Shown here: positions 46,900 through 56,200 of the stretch, piece after piece
Position numbering within the stretch: position 1 is the first letter of the stretch
How the letters are laid out: each line of letters begins with the position of its first letter
Origin: Serpentinicella sp031432315
GTDB lineage: Bacteria > Bacillota > Clostridia > Peptostreptococcales > Natronincolaceae
Reading direction: 5' to 3'
NCBI RefSeq assembly: GCF_031432315.1
Contig: NZ_JAVKGO010000004.1
Location: forward strand, 1-64,000
Length of the DNA: 64,000 nucleotides
Program-made: the position numbers and the translations under genes
The notes under the pieces: generated by a model
Seen by the model: only the letters and a program-made list of their open reading frames with translations
Databases searched by the model: none
Told to the model about the DNA's origin: nothing

Positions 46900-48539
46900 T
46901 AATTTCTAGCCTGGGATGCGCCACCTCTTCTAGGGTCACCACCGTCATATATTCTACCATTATCAGGGTCTACATATAATCCATGTACTCCGCCATATAA
47001 GTGCTCGGATCTGAACTCTACAACTATATACCCTAACTCTCTTAATCTATTTCTTTCCTCTCGGGGAATAGTTGCTTCTACGTATATGGCATCATCTCGG
47101 TTTAAAAATCGAGGTAAATCAATTTTATTCTGTATATTTTTTTCATTATTAACTAAATTAATCATTACTTGCCCTAATGCCTCGGGAATGTGTCGTCCTC
47201 CTGGTGTACCAATCCCTAAAACAGGTACCCCTTCTTTTTCAAGAATTACAGGAGCAATAAAGCTTCTGGTTCTTTTTCCAGGTTCAGGGTAATTAGGCGA
47301 TCCTGGCGTAGTGCTAAAATTATATAGCTGATTATTTATAAAAAAGCCATCTATATAAACACCTGATCCAAAAAAGTGAGAAAGTGTATGCGTTGCTGAA
47401 ATCATCATCCCGTCCCCATCTACAATCACAAAATGAGTGGTGTTATTATGCCCATCATCTTCATCTGCTGGTGTGTCGTACATTGTAAAGCCCGTAGATG
47501 CACGATCATATGAAATGTCTTCCGCATGACTTTGAATTTGCTTTGGACTAAGTAACAATTCTACGGGTACGTTATGATAATCTGGATCAGCAATATGGCT
47601 AATTCGATCCTGATAAGCTCTTTTTGTAATCTCATTATACAGGTGGACTGACTGGGCATTTGTATAGTCTATTTCATTCAGTTCTAAAACCTCAGCCATT
47701 TGCAGCATCTGAATTAATGTAATACCAGCTAAAGGAGCTGGGGCAGTTATTACATCATATCCTCTATATGGTGCACTTATTGCTTCACTTTGTATTACTT
47801 CATAGTTATTCAGATCTGACAGTTCTATGCTGCCTATTCTATTGGCGATGGTCTGACCAATTTGTCCACTATAAAATGCTTCTGCACCCTGCTCTTGAAT
47901 TATTCTTAGGGTTTGGGCTAACGCTTCTTGAATAAGTACCTCATTGGCACCTAAAGCTTGTCCGTTAGGAAAAAAATGAGGAAGTTGACTTCTTGGTAGT
48001 TTATGATAAGCATCACTAATTCTATTACTTAACACTACATTAATACCAAAACCCTGTTCTGCTAATTCAATTGCCGGTGCTATTAGCTCCTCCATGGGTA
48101 ATGAACCATGGGCTTGATGAATTTCTTCCATTCCTTTTACAAAACCAGGCACACCAACGTGACTTCTAAGCATAGTGCTCGAATAAGGCATAACCTCCCG
48201 ATAGTCAAAAACTGAGGTTTCTTCACCTTCTCCTGGATGTACTAACATGACACCACCACCGCCTATACCTGATGCGTAGGGCTCTACGACCCCTAATACA
48301 TAGGAAACAGCAATTGCTGCGTCTGCGGCATTTCCTCCTCGGCTTAGTACTTCCATGCCCACGTCTACAGCGATAGGGTGTCCTGCACTTACCCCATAAT
48401 GTGTTTTTACTCCCACGTCTTCATTTTGTTTTCCTTCATTTGGAATCCCATTAAAATAGCCTTGAAAGTATAAAAAGACTCCTAGTGCCACGATGACAAC
48501 TAAAAATATGATTCCCCTTATTATCTTTTTTGACGCCAT
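46899..48539 (-). CDS. ggt: Membrane-anchored gamma-glutamyltransferase
   Basis: Ntn-hydrolase of 546 aa. An N-terminal membrane anchor (residues 8-26) is followed by the GGT fold: GGNAADAAIAVSYVLGVVEP and GIGGGGVMLV. The self-processing nucleophile is probably Thr367 in HNNTTHFVIVD, with GSGVYIDGFFINN downstream. As the last gene of a pgsB-C-A operon, it may act as a CapD/PgsD-like enzyme that trims or transfers poly-gamma-glutamate at the cell surface rather than on glutathione. GGAGG RBS. Confidence 0.93.
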   Translation of the reverse strand: MASKKIIRGIIFLVVIVALGVFLYFQGYFNGIPNEGKQNEDVGVKTHYGVSAGHPIAVDVGMEVLSRGGNAADAAIAVSYVLGVVEPYASGIGGGGVMLVHPGEGEETSVFDYREVMPYSSTMLRSHVGVPGFVKGMEEIHQAHGSLPMEELIAPAIELAEQGFGINVVLSNRISDAYHKLPRSQLPHFFPNGQALGANEVLIQEALAQTLRIIQEQGAEAFYSGQIGQTIANRIGSIELSDLNNYEVIQSEAISAPYRGYDVITAPAPLAGITLIQMLQMAEVLELNEIDYTNAQSVHLYNEITKRAYQDRISHIADPDYHNVPVELLLSPKQIQSHAEDISYDRASTGFTMYDTPADEDDGHNNTTHFVIVDGDGMMISATHTLSHFFGSGVYIDGFFINNQLYNFSTTPGSPNYPEPGKRTRSFIAPVILEKEGVPVLGIGTPGGRHIPEALGQVMINLVNNEKNIQNKIDLPRFLNRDDAIYVEATIPREERNRLRELGYIVVEFRSEHLYGGVHGLYVDPDNGRIYDGGDPRRGGASQARN

Positions 48540-48599
48540 TTTTCGTGGCCTCCATTCTTATAATACAATTTAACTACTTAATTTTCTCAACTGGTTAAG

Positions 48600-49748
48600 T
48601 TACATTTCATAATCTAAGCCATTGTCGTTATCTAAATTCAACTCATTTTCTTGAGAAATTTCATACATATCTCCTAGTTGAATAATCACCTTATTGTCTT
48701 CCACTGTCCATGCTTCTTTATTTAAATCTCTAGTAATTCCTTTAATAACCCGGTTTCTTCTGTAAAAATCTAAACGTCCTGTTAAAGGAGTCGGTTTACC
48801 TTCATTTAACCACGTAGGAATTAATTCTAATCGTCCATTACCATTATTGTCAATATCAAGCTTTGCTATAACTCCTTCTTTTCGAGTGGAGAAAGTTTGT
48901 TCGTATATAAAATTCCCCAAACTATAGAATACAAGGGTATCTCCGATCATTTCCATAGGTTGAATTACATTAGGGTTATTCCCAATAATTATATCTGCTC
49001 CTAAGTCAGTAAGCTGTTCAGCAAGCTGAATTTGACGATCATTTGGTCTTGACGCAAACTCATCTCCCCAATGTACATGCACAACAACCAAATCAGCATT
49101 TTCATTCGCTTCTCTCATTAAGGGCATAAAAATATTTGGTAAAGCTGGTAATGTTCCTGGGTTGGTTCTCCCTGCGTAGTTTCCTCCAAGTTGATTAAAT
49201 CCTAAAGTTGCAACCCTTACACCGTTAATGTCCTGATATAAAATATTCTGCGCATCAAGGATATCACTACCAATACCTACATAATCAAGACCTACCGTAT
49301 TTAGTGAAGATATCGCCTCTTTCGTATTTTCTATGGTCATGGAGTTGGTTCCTAGATTTATATTTTGAAAATTAGCGGATTGTAGCGCCTTTAAAAATTC
49401 TCGAGACTGCCCTACTGTTGTATTATCGGCGTTTTCCATTGTTCCTGTAACATAGTCAGATTTGTTTAATAAATCAGCAACATTACTAAATACTTGATTA
49501 AATCCTTTACGATTTCCTTCCCGTTCAATAAAGTGCCCTAATTGGATGTCTCCTACCATTGTTAAGGACAGTAGTGTATCATCGTTATTTACTGTTATTA
49601 TTTTTGGAGATGCACTTGTAAACAGATTGAAAGTCACCATAAGAACTAGGGTGACTACTAATGTCATACTCACATGCCAATTTGTGTTTTTTCTATGACG
49701 CTTTTTTATTTTTAGAAATTTCTCTTTTATCGTTAGCTTCTTATTCAT
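48600..49748 (-). CDS. pgsA: CapA/PgsA poly-gamma-glutamate protein
   Basis: A 382-aa membrane-anchored protein (helix near residues 27-45) with a calcineurin-like PGA_cap domain: LTMVGDIQLGHF, VVHVHWGDEFASRPNDRQ, LGADIIIGNNPNVIQPMEM and FYSLGNFIYEQ. It takes part in polymerising or exporting poly-gamma-glutamate with PgsB and PgsC. It starts 12 bp after the pgsC stop and is followed by ggt. Confidence 0.93.
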   Translation of the reverse strand: MNKKLTIKEKFLKIKKRHRKNTNWHVSMTLVVTLVLMVTFNLFTSASPKIITVNNDDTLLSLTMVGDIQLGHFIEREGNRKGFNQVFSNVADLLNKSDYVTGTMENADNTTVGQSREFLKALQSANFQNINLGTNSMTIENTKEAISSLNTVGLDYVGIGSDILDAQNILYQDINGVRVATLGFNQLGGNYAGRTNPGTLPALPNIFMPLMREANENADLVVVHVHWGDEFASRPNDRQIQLAEQLTDLGADIIIGNNPNVIQPMEMIGDTLVFYSLGNFIYEQTFSTRKEGVIAKLDIDNNGNGRLELIPTWLNEGKPTPLTGRLDFYRRNRVIKGITRDLNKEAWTVEDNKVIIQLGDMYEISQENELNLDNDNGLDYEM

Positions 49749-49760
49749 TATTTGCCTCCT

Positions 49761-50219
49761 CTATAGGATTACATAATATGCCATCATTGCGACAAAAGTA
49801 ATCCCACTCAATAAAAGTGAGCTTCCTAAGGTTAATATCATTCCTTGTCGATCAATTGTATTTGCAATTAATCCAGGTACTACGATACCAATCCCTCTAA
49901 GCTCTGCAGCTTGAAAAGGTGCTAATGGAATATATGGATAGAGTAAATCAAACCCAATCTTTAATAAAATAGCTGTAATTAACATTGCTGTAAATTTTCT
50001 TCTACCGTATAAAATAATGTGTTTAGATAAAACTTTCTTTACAAAAATATAAGTCAACACACTAATGGCAAACACTACTAAAACAAAAATTGGTTGATCT
50101 AGTACAAGTGCCATATAACCAGGTACAATCAATCCTGCTGGAGTTATGCCTGTAATTTCAACAAATAACAAACTCAGTATCGTACCAATAACAATTGCAA
50201 TATATAAATCTGTTACCAC
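49761..50219 (-). CDS. pgsC: PgsC/CapC membrane subunit
   Basis: A 152-aa hydrophobic protein with about five helices: LYIAIVIGTILSLLFVEITGITPAGLIVPGYMAL and GIGIVVPGLIANTIDRQGM match the CapC family. Forms the membrane part of the poly-gamma-glutamate synthase. GTG start with GGGAGG 8 nt upstream, 15 bp after the pgsB stop. Confidence 0.93.
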   Translation of the reverse strand: MVTDLYIAIVIGTILSLLFVEITGITPAGLIVPGYMALVLDQPIFVLVVFAISVLTYIFVKKVLSKHIILYGRRKFTAMLITAILLKIGFDLLYPYIPLAPFQAAELRGIGIVVPGLIANTIDRQGMILTLGSSLLLSGITFVAMMAYYVIL

Positions 50220-50234
50220 AGTATTTTCCTCCCT

Positions 50235-51452
50235 TTAGCCAATTAATTGACCTTTTTCGTGTAATGTGTCCGTTGATTCTTTTTGATGATGTCTATCTTC
50301 TTCTAGTAATTCTACTAGTGGCTCTCCGACACCGTGAATATTTCCAATCCCAAAAATAACGTGGTCTGAAAAATATTCTTTTAGTACTTTCATAATCTCT
50401 GGGGCAGATTTGCCTTCCAGACTATGGATTTTATCAATAGGTATATTCCCTTCTTCAAAAGCCTTAATGATTGGACGAGTTGTTCCACCAATAACTACTA
50501 ATGCCTTTGCTTTAATGTAGGGCAATACATCCTTTGCAAACTGTTCTGTTCGATCTACTCGATCGTAACGACAGTTCATTATAACAACTGCATTGTTTTG
50601 GGTGTATCCCAATTGTTCCACTCGATTCCAAATACTTAGTGTAGATGCGGCATCATTGGCTGCAAATCCATTTACAAAGTAAGATGGTGTATACATATTT
50701 CCTAATCCCATAATTTTTAGGGCGCCTGGATCCGGCTTTGCGTTTAGCATGCCTTGCAGGGCTACACTTTCATCGATTCCTAAGGCTTCTGCTACGGCTA
50801 ACCCAATGGCAACGTTCTCTGGAAAAAGAATGTAATCAAACTTTCTTAAATATTCCTCTGATACATTTTCTGTTTTCGCTACAAAAACTTCCGTTTCACG
50901 CTCTTTTGCAACTTTTTTAAAGTATTCTAAATATGGACCTTCTGTAACAACTAGCTTGCCTTTGTAGGGTATTGTTGCTAAAAAGGCTTCTGCTACTTCA
51001 TCTAAAGTCGGTCCAAGTACTTCCATATGATCTTCAAGCACATTAACAATAACACCTAAATTGGCTTGTACCATTTCGTTTTGAAAAATAATTTGATAGT
51101 CCGGTTGAACAGCCATACATTCACTTACTAGGGCTTCGGCTTTCATTGAGGCAGCTTCGGCAACTACTTTAATTTGTTCGCCAATGTTTGGTCCTTGCTT
51201 TCCTCTTAAAATTGGTTTCTCTACGTCCGTGAACCAATAGTTCATCATCGCCGCAGTCCCAGTTGTTTTTCCAATAGCTTTTATTCCAGCCTCCTGCAAT
51301 ATAGCTGTGGTTAACCGGGTTGCTGTAGATTTTCCCCGAACACCATTAATGTTAAGTCTTAAAGGTATTTGCTTTAAGTTTCTTCTATGCTGCTTTTTCT
51401 GCCTGTATCCTAGAATCAAAATAATTGCTACAAAAAGTAATATGATTCCCAT
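50235..51452 (-). CDS. pgsB: PgsB/CapB poly-gamma-glutamate ligase
   Basis: A 405-aa Mur-ligase-like amide ligase. An N-terminal membrane helix (ILLFVAIILILGYR) precedes the ATP loop NGVRGKSTATRLTTAIL (about residues 37-50), GKTTGTAAMMNYWF, VNVLEDHMEVLGPTLDEVA and NCRYDRVDRTEQFA. It catalyses ATP-dependent gamma-linking of glutamate. First gene of pgsB-pgsC-pgsA-ggt. Its leader has a 25-bp hairpin just before the RBS. Confidence 0.95.
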   Translation of the reverse strand: MGIILLFVAIILILGYRQKKQHRRNLKQIPLRLNINGVRGKSTATRLTTAILQEAGIKAIGKTTGTAAMMNYWFTDVEKPILRGKQGPNIGEQIKVVAEAASMKAEALVSECMAVQPDYQIIFQNEMVQANLGVIVNVLEDHMEVLGPTLDEVAEAFLATIPYKGKLVVTEGPYLEYFKKVAKERETEVFVAKTENVSEEYLRKFDYILFPENVAIGLAVAEALGIDESVALQGMLNAKPDPGALKIMGLGNMYTPSYFVNGFAANDAASTLSIWNRVEQLGYTQNNAVVIMNCRYDRVDRTEQFAKDVLPYIKAKALVVIGGTTRPIIKAFEEGNIPIDKIHSLEGKSAPEIMKVLKEYFSDHVIFGIGNIHGVGEPLVELLEEDRHHQKESTDTLHEKGQLIG

Positions 51453-51556
51453 GATATCCTCCCTAATCGAGTTTTATTAACCCTAATAAACTCAAATTCG
51501 CTGCATACAAAAGTATGACTAAATAGTTTACATAAATATATCAACTTATATGACTT

Positions 51557-51585
51557 ATTATAGTGCCTATCCATTAGCGTGTCAT
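51557..51585 (-). promoter_or_regulatory. Predicted pgs operon promoter
   Basis: ATGACA (51580-51585), 17 bp, TATAAT (51557-51562) on the minus strand, about 105 bp upstream of pgsB. Confidence 0.7.
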
Positions 51586-51655
51586 TGCTACATTTATGTT
51601 AAAAGAGGAAATAAACGGAATGTTAAAGTTGGTTAGTTGGAAAGTTGGAAAGAGT

Positions 51656-51790
51656 TTTAACAATAGTTAATCGGTTGTTGAGCAGTTGTTAAACTGTAGT
51701 TAAACGGTTGTTAAACCATTGTTAAACCATTGCTTAACCATTGTTCAATCATTGTTCAACCATTGTTTAACGATCGTTCTACTATGGTGA
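51656..51790 (+). repeat. 11-bp unit array I1
   Basis: About 12 units from ttttaacaatagttaatcgg to gttctactatggtgataag, preceded by gttggttagttggaaagttgg (51630-51650) and followed by more gttggaaag tracts and a GAGATNC-type element (51847-51874). With I2 this fills the 683-bp gap between pgsB and the plus-strand ABC-F gene. Confidence 0.88.
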
Positions 51791-51892
51791 TAAGTTGGAA
51801 GGTTGGAAAGTTGGAAAGTGGAAAGGAAGAGATAAAGTCAAAAGTGGGATACTTCCCTTTGTTCAGTATGACAGTTGGAAAGTTGGAAAGAG

Positions 51893-51985
51893 TTTAACAA
51901 TTGTTGAGCGGTTGTTAAACCGTAGTTAAACGGTTGTTAAACCATCGTTCAACCATTGTTTAACAATCGTTCTACTATGGTGATA
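51893..51985 (+). repeat. 11-bp unit array I2
   Basis: tttaacaattgttgagcggt and seven more units, ending with the same gttctactatggtgataag as I1, followed by gttggaaagtgg and a truncated agcgggata. I1 and I2 look like a local duplication of the whole composite. Confidence 0.88.
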
Positions 51986-52064
51986 AGTTGGAAAGTGGAA
52001 AGTAAAATCAAAAGCGGGATAGAAGTAAATTAATTCCTTGCCTAGTGAATTTTATATGTATTTG

Positions 52065-52073
52065 TGGTATAAT
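52065..52073 (+). promoter_or_regulatory. Extended -10 of the ABC-F gene
   Basis: TGG-TATAAT 63 bp upstream of the start. The -35 region is weak (GTGAAT at 17 bp), consistent with an extended -10 promoter. Confidence 0.6.
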
Positions 52074-52135
52074 ATCGCGAGGTGTATATATAAGTAGATA
52101 ATTAAAATTATAATAGAGTAGAGGAAGGTTTTTAA

Positions 52136-53725
52136 ATGATTACAGTTACGAACTTAAGCTTAAGGTATGGGGATAAAAAGCTTTTTGAAGATGTTAATTT
52201 AAAGTTTACACCGGGGAATTGTTATGGTGTAATTGGCGCAAATGGTGCTGGTAAAAGTACATTTCTTAAAATTTTATCCGGTGAAATTGAAGCAAACTCT
52301 GGAGAAGTAAGTATTGCTTCTGATGTGCGTATGTCAGTTTTAAAGCAGGATCATTATCAATATGATGATTTTACTGTATTGACAACGGTTATTATGGGTA
52401 ATGCACGTCTTTATGAAATTATGCAGGAAAAGGATGCGCTTTATGCTAAGCCAGACTTTTCTGATGAAGATGGTATTAAAGCCTCTGAATTAGAAGGTGA
52501 ATTTGCTGAATTAGATGGATGGGAAGCAGAGTCTGAAGCTTCTTCTTTACTACAGGGGTTAGGTATTGGTACTGAACTTCACGATAAAAAAGTAAAGGAT
52601 CTTCAAGGATCTGAAAAAGTGAAAGTACTCCTTGCACAAGCTTTGTTTGGAAAACCAGGAATTCTTATTCTTGATGAGCCAACAAACCACTTGGACATTA
52701 AATCAATTAACTGGTTAGAGGAATTTCTAATAAACTTTGATGGTACGGTTATTGTTGTTTCCCATGATCGATACTTCTTAAATAAAGTATGTACCCATAT
52801 GGCTGACGTGGACTTTGGAAAAATTAAATTATTTGTTGGTAACTATGACTTCTGGTATGAATCTAGTCAATTAGCCCTACAAATGATGAAGGATCAAAAC
52901 AAGAAAAAAGAAGAAAAGATTAAACAATTACAAGAATTTATTGCTCGATTTAGTGCCAACGCATCTAAATCTAAGCAGGCAACTTCCCGTAAAAAATTAT
53001 TAGATAAAATTAATGTTGAGGATATTCAGCCTTCATCAAGGCGATACCCTTATGTTGCCTTTAAACCAGAGCGTGAAGTAGGTAATGACATTTTAACCGT
53101 AGAGGGTATTAGTAAAACCATTGATGGGGAGAAAATTCTTGATAATGTTAGCTTTACCGTTGGAAAGGGCGATAAAATCGCTTTTGTAGGATCTAATGAA
53201 ATTGTTAATACTACATTGTTTAAAATACTGATGGGTGAAATGGAGCCAGACAGTGGCCACTATAAATGGGGTATTACCATATCTACTGCTTATTTCCCTA
53301 AGGATAACTCAGTGTTCTTTAATGACACAGATTTAGATTTAGTGGATTGGTTAAGACAGTACTCTGAAGATAAAACAGAAAGCTATTTAAGAGGATTTCT
53401 TGGAAGAATGCTTTTCTCTGGAGAAGAGGCATTAAAAAAAGTAAATGTCCTTTCTGGAGGGGAAAAAGTACGTTGCATGTTATCTAGAATGATGCTAAGT
53501 AGCGCAAATGTGCTTGTTTTAGATCAACCAACGAATCACTTAGACTTAGAATCTATTACAGCGCTTAATAATGGTCTTAGGGACTTCAGTAGTAATTTAC
53601 TATTTACATCCCACGATCACCAATTCATGCAAACAGTTGCAAATCGAATTATCGAAGTTTCACCAAATGGTGTTGCTGATTACCATATGACCTATGATGA
53701 GTATTTAGAAAAAGTGAATGGATAA
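52136..53725 (+). CDS. ABC-F protein with one degenerate ATP site
   Basis: A 529-aa twin-ATPase ABC-F protein (YkpA/YbiT-like). NBD1 has intact Walker A (GANGAGKST, about residues 34-42) and Walker B (LILDEPTNHLD), but its signature reads LQGSEK instead of LSGGE (about 156). NBD2 has a normal signature (VLSGGEKVR, about 438), but its Walker A is GSNEIVNTT with Asn for Lys (about 352-360) and its Walker B is LDQPTNHLD with Gln for the catalytic Glu (about 463). In the head-to-tail arrangement the defects fall on the same composite site. Probably acts on the ribosome. Its 3' 210 bp are duplicated at 56645-56854. Confidence 0.92.
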   Translation: MITVTNLSLRYGDKKLFEDVNLKFTPGNCYGVIGANGAGKSTFLKILSGEIEANSGEVSIASDVRMSVLKQDHYQYDDFTVLTTVIMGNARLYEIMQEKDALYAKPDFSDEDGIKASELEGEFAELDGWEAESEASSLLQGLGIGTELHDKKVKDLQGSEKVKVLLAQALFGKPGILILDEPTNHLDIKSINWLEEFLINFDGTVIVVSHDRYFLNKVCTHMADVDFGKIKLFVGNYDFWYESSQLALQMMKDQNKKKEEKIKQLQEFIARFSANASKSKQATSRKKLLDKINVEDIQPSSRRYPYVAFKPEREVGNDILTVEGISKTIDGEKILDNVSFTVGKGDKIAFVGSNEIVNTTLFKILMGEMEPDSGHYKWGITISTAYFPKDNSVFFNDTDLDLVDWLRQYSEDKTESYLRGFLGRMLFSGEEALKKVNVLSGGEKVRCMLSRMMLSSANVLVLDQPTNHLDLESITALNNGLRDFSSNLLFTSHDHQFMQTVANRIIEVSPNGVADYHMTYDEYLEKVNG

Positions 53726-53743
53726 AATTTAACTACTCATGTT

Positions 53744-53776
53744 AACCCGTGCTTAATATTATGGCATGGGTTTTTT
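53744..53776 (+). terminator. ABC-F terminator
   Basis: AACCCGTGC/GCATGGGTT stem (one G-T pair) followed by six T, about 20 bp after the stop. Confidence 0.85.
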
Positions 53777-53784
53777 CTAATTAT

Positions 53785-53817
53785 AAAGACATAGGCGAGT
53801 ATTTCACCTATGTCTTT
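53785..53817. terminator. Hairpin after esterase 2
   Basis: AAAGACATAGG/CCTATGTCTTT perfect 11-bp stem 10 bp beyond the esterase 2 stop; short T stretches on both strands. Confidence 0.75.
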
Positions 53818-53826
53818 ATTTGAGTG

Positions 53827-55281
53827 TTACTCTGGGGCTATGTCAGTCCAAGTATTTGTTCCTTCTAATCTATAAAGATTGAAAGATGCCATGTATCCGT
53901 ATTTAGTTCCCATTTCTAAGTAACCAGCATAGTCTAACCTTCCTGCAACATAGTGCTCTGTTGCTGTTCCTGTTGCAACTTCATATGAAGGTGGTTCTGG
54001 ATCTGTTGGGTCTTCTGGATCCGTTGGATCTTCCGGATCTGTTGGATCAACTGGATCAGGCTCTGCTCCTTCAGGAGCTTCATCAGTCCAAGTTGATGAT
54101 CCTTCTACCCTGTAAAGCCAGAAAGATGTTCCATATCCATATTTTGCTCCCATTTCATTATAACCAGTTACATCTAACCTACCTGCAACATAATGCTCTG
54201 TTGCTGTTCCATATTCACTTTCATAGTTAACTGGATCTTCTGGATCTTCTGGATCTGGATCTGGATCTACTGGATCTACTGGATCTGTTGGTTGTGAAGA
54301 AGTTCCATTAAAGAAATTCCATATGATTAAAGACATATCTGGTCCATTTGGATCTGTGTAGCTTCCTGCTGTACTTCCACCTGACCAATCATGGCCCATT
54401 CCATCTACCATCCATTTTTCCATTACAGTGTTACCTTCGCTGTCATTGTAACCATATGCTGTAAAAGATCTGCCACCTGGTACTTGACCTTGTTCTGTTG
54501 TATCTGCTGTTGCATTTATAGATCCATTTCCTCCAACAACTAAATCATTTGTTCTTGCCCATTGCTCTATAGTTTGATGAGCATTTACTTCTGCTACTGT
54601 AAAATCTTGAGTCCCTTGGAATACAATTGTTGGCATTACTCTAGGTGTGCTTTTTTGCATTTCTTGGTATGCTAAATCCCCTTGAGTTGTAGGACTAGGA
54701 CCACCGGAGCTCATAGCTGTAAATGCACCTGTCATACTTACTGCTGCTTTGTACTCTAAGCCTGCAGCAGATGCAACACCACTAAAGATGTCTGGGTATG
54801 TAACCCCCATAATTGTACTCATTGCTGCTCCTGCTGATAAACCAGCAACGTATACACTATCATCATCAATTGAGAAGTTTGATTTTACATGGTTTACCAT
54901 ACCTGCANNNNNNNNNNNNNNNNNNNNNNNNNNNNNNNNNNNNNNNNNNNNNNNNNNNNNNNNNNNNNNNNNNNNNNNNNNNNNNNNNNNNNNNNNNGGA
55001 TACATAACAATAAAGTTTTCGACTGCTGCTAAATCATTCATTCTTGTTCCTGCTGCAAATTGATCTGCATCTTGTGTACATCCATGTAACATAACCATTA
55101 GTGGTACATCTGTTCCAGACTGATAGCTATTTGGAACAAATAATTTATAAGTTCTACCACTAAAGGATACGTTAGTGAACGATCCTCCGCTTGTGTTTGC
55201 AAATGATGCTAGCGGTAATAATGATATTACTAATGCTAGTACCAAAATCAAACACAGTTGTCTTGAATTTCTGATTTTCAT
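53827..55281 (-). CDS. Secreted PHB-depolymerase-family esterase 2
   Basis: Paralogue of esterases 1 and 3. Signal peptide MKIRNSRQLCLILVLALVIS, HGCTQDADQ oxyanion region, GLSAG nucleophile, FQGTQDFTV acid and GMGHDWSGG His are all present. Two HYVAGRL domains follow, joined by a DPTDPEDPTDPE linker instead of Glu-Pro repeats. A 90-N run (54908-54997) equals the length of the same stretch in esterase 3, so the frame is probably intact. GGAGGGG RBS before the ATG at 55281. A LytTR-type direct repeat lies about 155 bp upstream. Confidence 0.9.
   Translation of the reverse strand: MKIRNSRQLCLILVLALVISLLPLASFANTSGGSFTNVSFSGRTYKLFVPNSYQSGTDVPLMVMLHGCTQDADQFAAGTRMNDLAAVENFIVMYXXXXXXXXXXXXXXXXXXXXXXXXXXXXXXXAGMVNHVKSNFSIDDDSVYVAGLSAGAAMSTIMGVTYPDIFSGVASAAGLEYKAAVSMTGAFTAMSSGGPSPTTQGDLAYQEMQKSTPRVMPTIVFQGTQDFTVAEVNAHQTIEQWARTNDLVVGGNGSINATADTTEQGQVPGGRSFTAYGYNDSEGNTVMEKWMVDGMGHDWSGGSTAGSYTDPNGPDMSLIIWNFFNGTSSQPTDPVDPVDPDPDPEDPEDPVNYESEYGTATEHYVAGRLDVTGYNEMGAKYGYGTSFWLYRVEGSSTWTDEAPEGAEPDPVDPTDPEDPTDPEDPTDPEPPSYEVATGTATEHYVAGRLDYAGYLEMGTKYGYMASFNLYRLEGTNTWTDIAPE
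54908..54997. other. Run of 90 N
   Basis: Unresolved bases inside esterase 2; exactly the length of the homologous interval 60085-60174 in esterase 3. Confidence 0.95.
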
Positions 55282-55433
55282 TGTAAATCCCCTCCATTTA
55301 TTTTTTTATGCAATAATTAGTGACATAGTAGTTTTGTATTATATTCGCACACTATTATTGCATTAATGCAGAATTGGTAAATTCTGCATTAATGATAGCT
55401 ATTCTATTTGCGTCCTTCTTTTCCTTTATGTAT

Positions 55434-55464
55434 GTTTTAACTAGCAAAATCCTTGTCACAACAT
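55434..55464 (-). promoter_or_regulatory. Predicted AgrA site upstream of esterase 2
   Basis: Minus strand ATGTTGTGACA...GCTAGTTAAAAC; the two GTT cores are 21 bp apart. Followed by AAAGGA and a shared TAGAATAGCTAT that may be the -10 region. Confidence 0.7.
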
Positions 55465-55496
55465 ACCTTATTGTATGTGCGTTAGACATTGAGCGT

Positions 55497-56188
55497 TTTA
55501 TTAAATCATCGTATTTATGTCTGCTCATAGCAGCTGTTTTTTTTGCTCCTTTAAATTTTATTTCATAAGATAAGTTCCCTACACTAACATAATTTTTGAG
55601 ATGTTGTCTTTATTTACAACAAAGGACTTGTGGGTCCTCCCAAAGCTTTCACCAGTAGCTTTTCTAACTCAGCTAAAGTTTTTCGATGTAAAATGATTAT
55701 TACCCGTATGTATAATGGATACCCTATCTTCTTTTTCTATATACAATATATTTGCTTTGTTTATAACATGTATGGTGTGCTTTTCCTTAATTGTAATTAC
55801 ATTTTCTCTCTTTCTTATCTGATTCTATTTCTGAAAGAAGAAGCGTATTTAATACTTCACTAAATTTTTGAATATCTATTGCTTTTAAAAGATAGTCTTA
55901 GGGGTGAACCGAAAAGGAGTCTATGGCATACTCCATATGGGCTGTAACAAAAACAAACCTTGTTACGCTAGATACTTTACTTATCAACTTTGCTGCATCA
56001 ATGCCATTTAAATTTGGCATATCAATGTCAAGAAAGGCTATGTTTAGCCTTTCTTGCTTTGCTACCTCTACTGCTTGCACCCCATCCTTCGCAGTGAAAA
56101 TTTTACTTGCGAAAGGATTTTGCGAGGCTACTTTTTTTAACATTTCCCTTGTGAGTTTATGGTCATCGCAAATTAAGATATTTCCCAT
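55497..56188 (-). pseudogene. agrA: agrA pseudogene (LytTR response regulator copy 1)
   Basis: Aligns along its whole length with the intact agrA at 60691-61401. The receiver domain is readable from the ATG at 56188 to SFSVHP, where the next codon is TAA in place of the Tyr codon of the intact copy. Beyond that, small insertions and deletions break the LytTR domain in several places, and the last few codons are replaced. The upstream agrD copy and its control region remain intact. Confidence 0.93.
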
Positions 56189-56200
56189 GCTAACACCATC

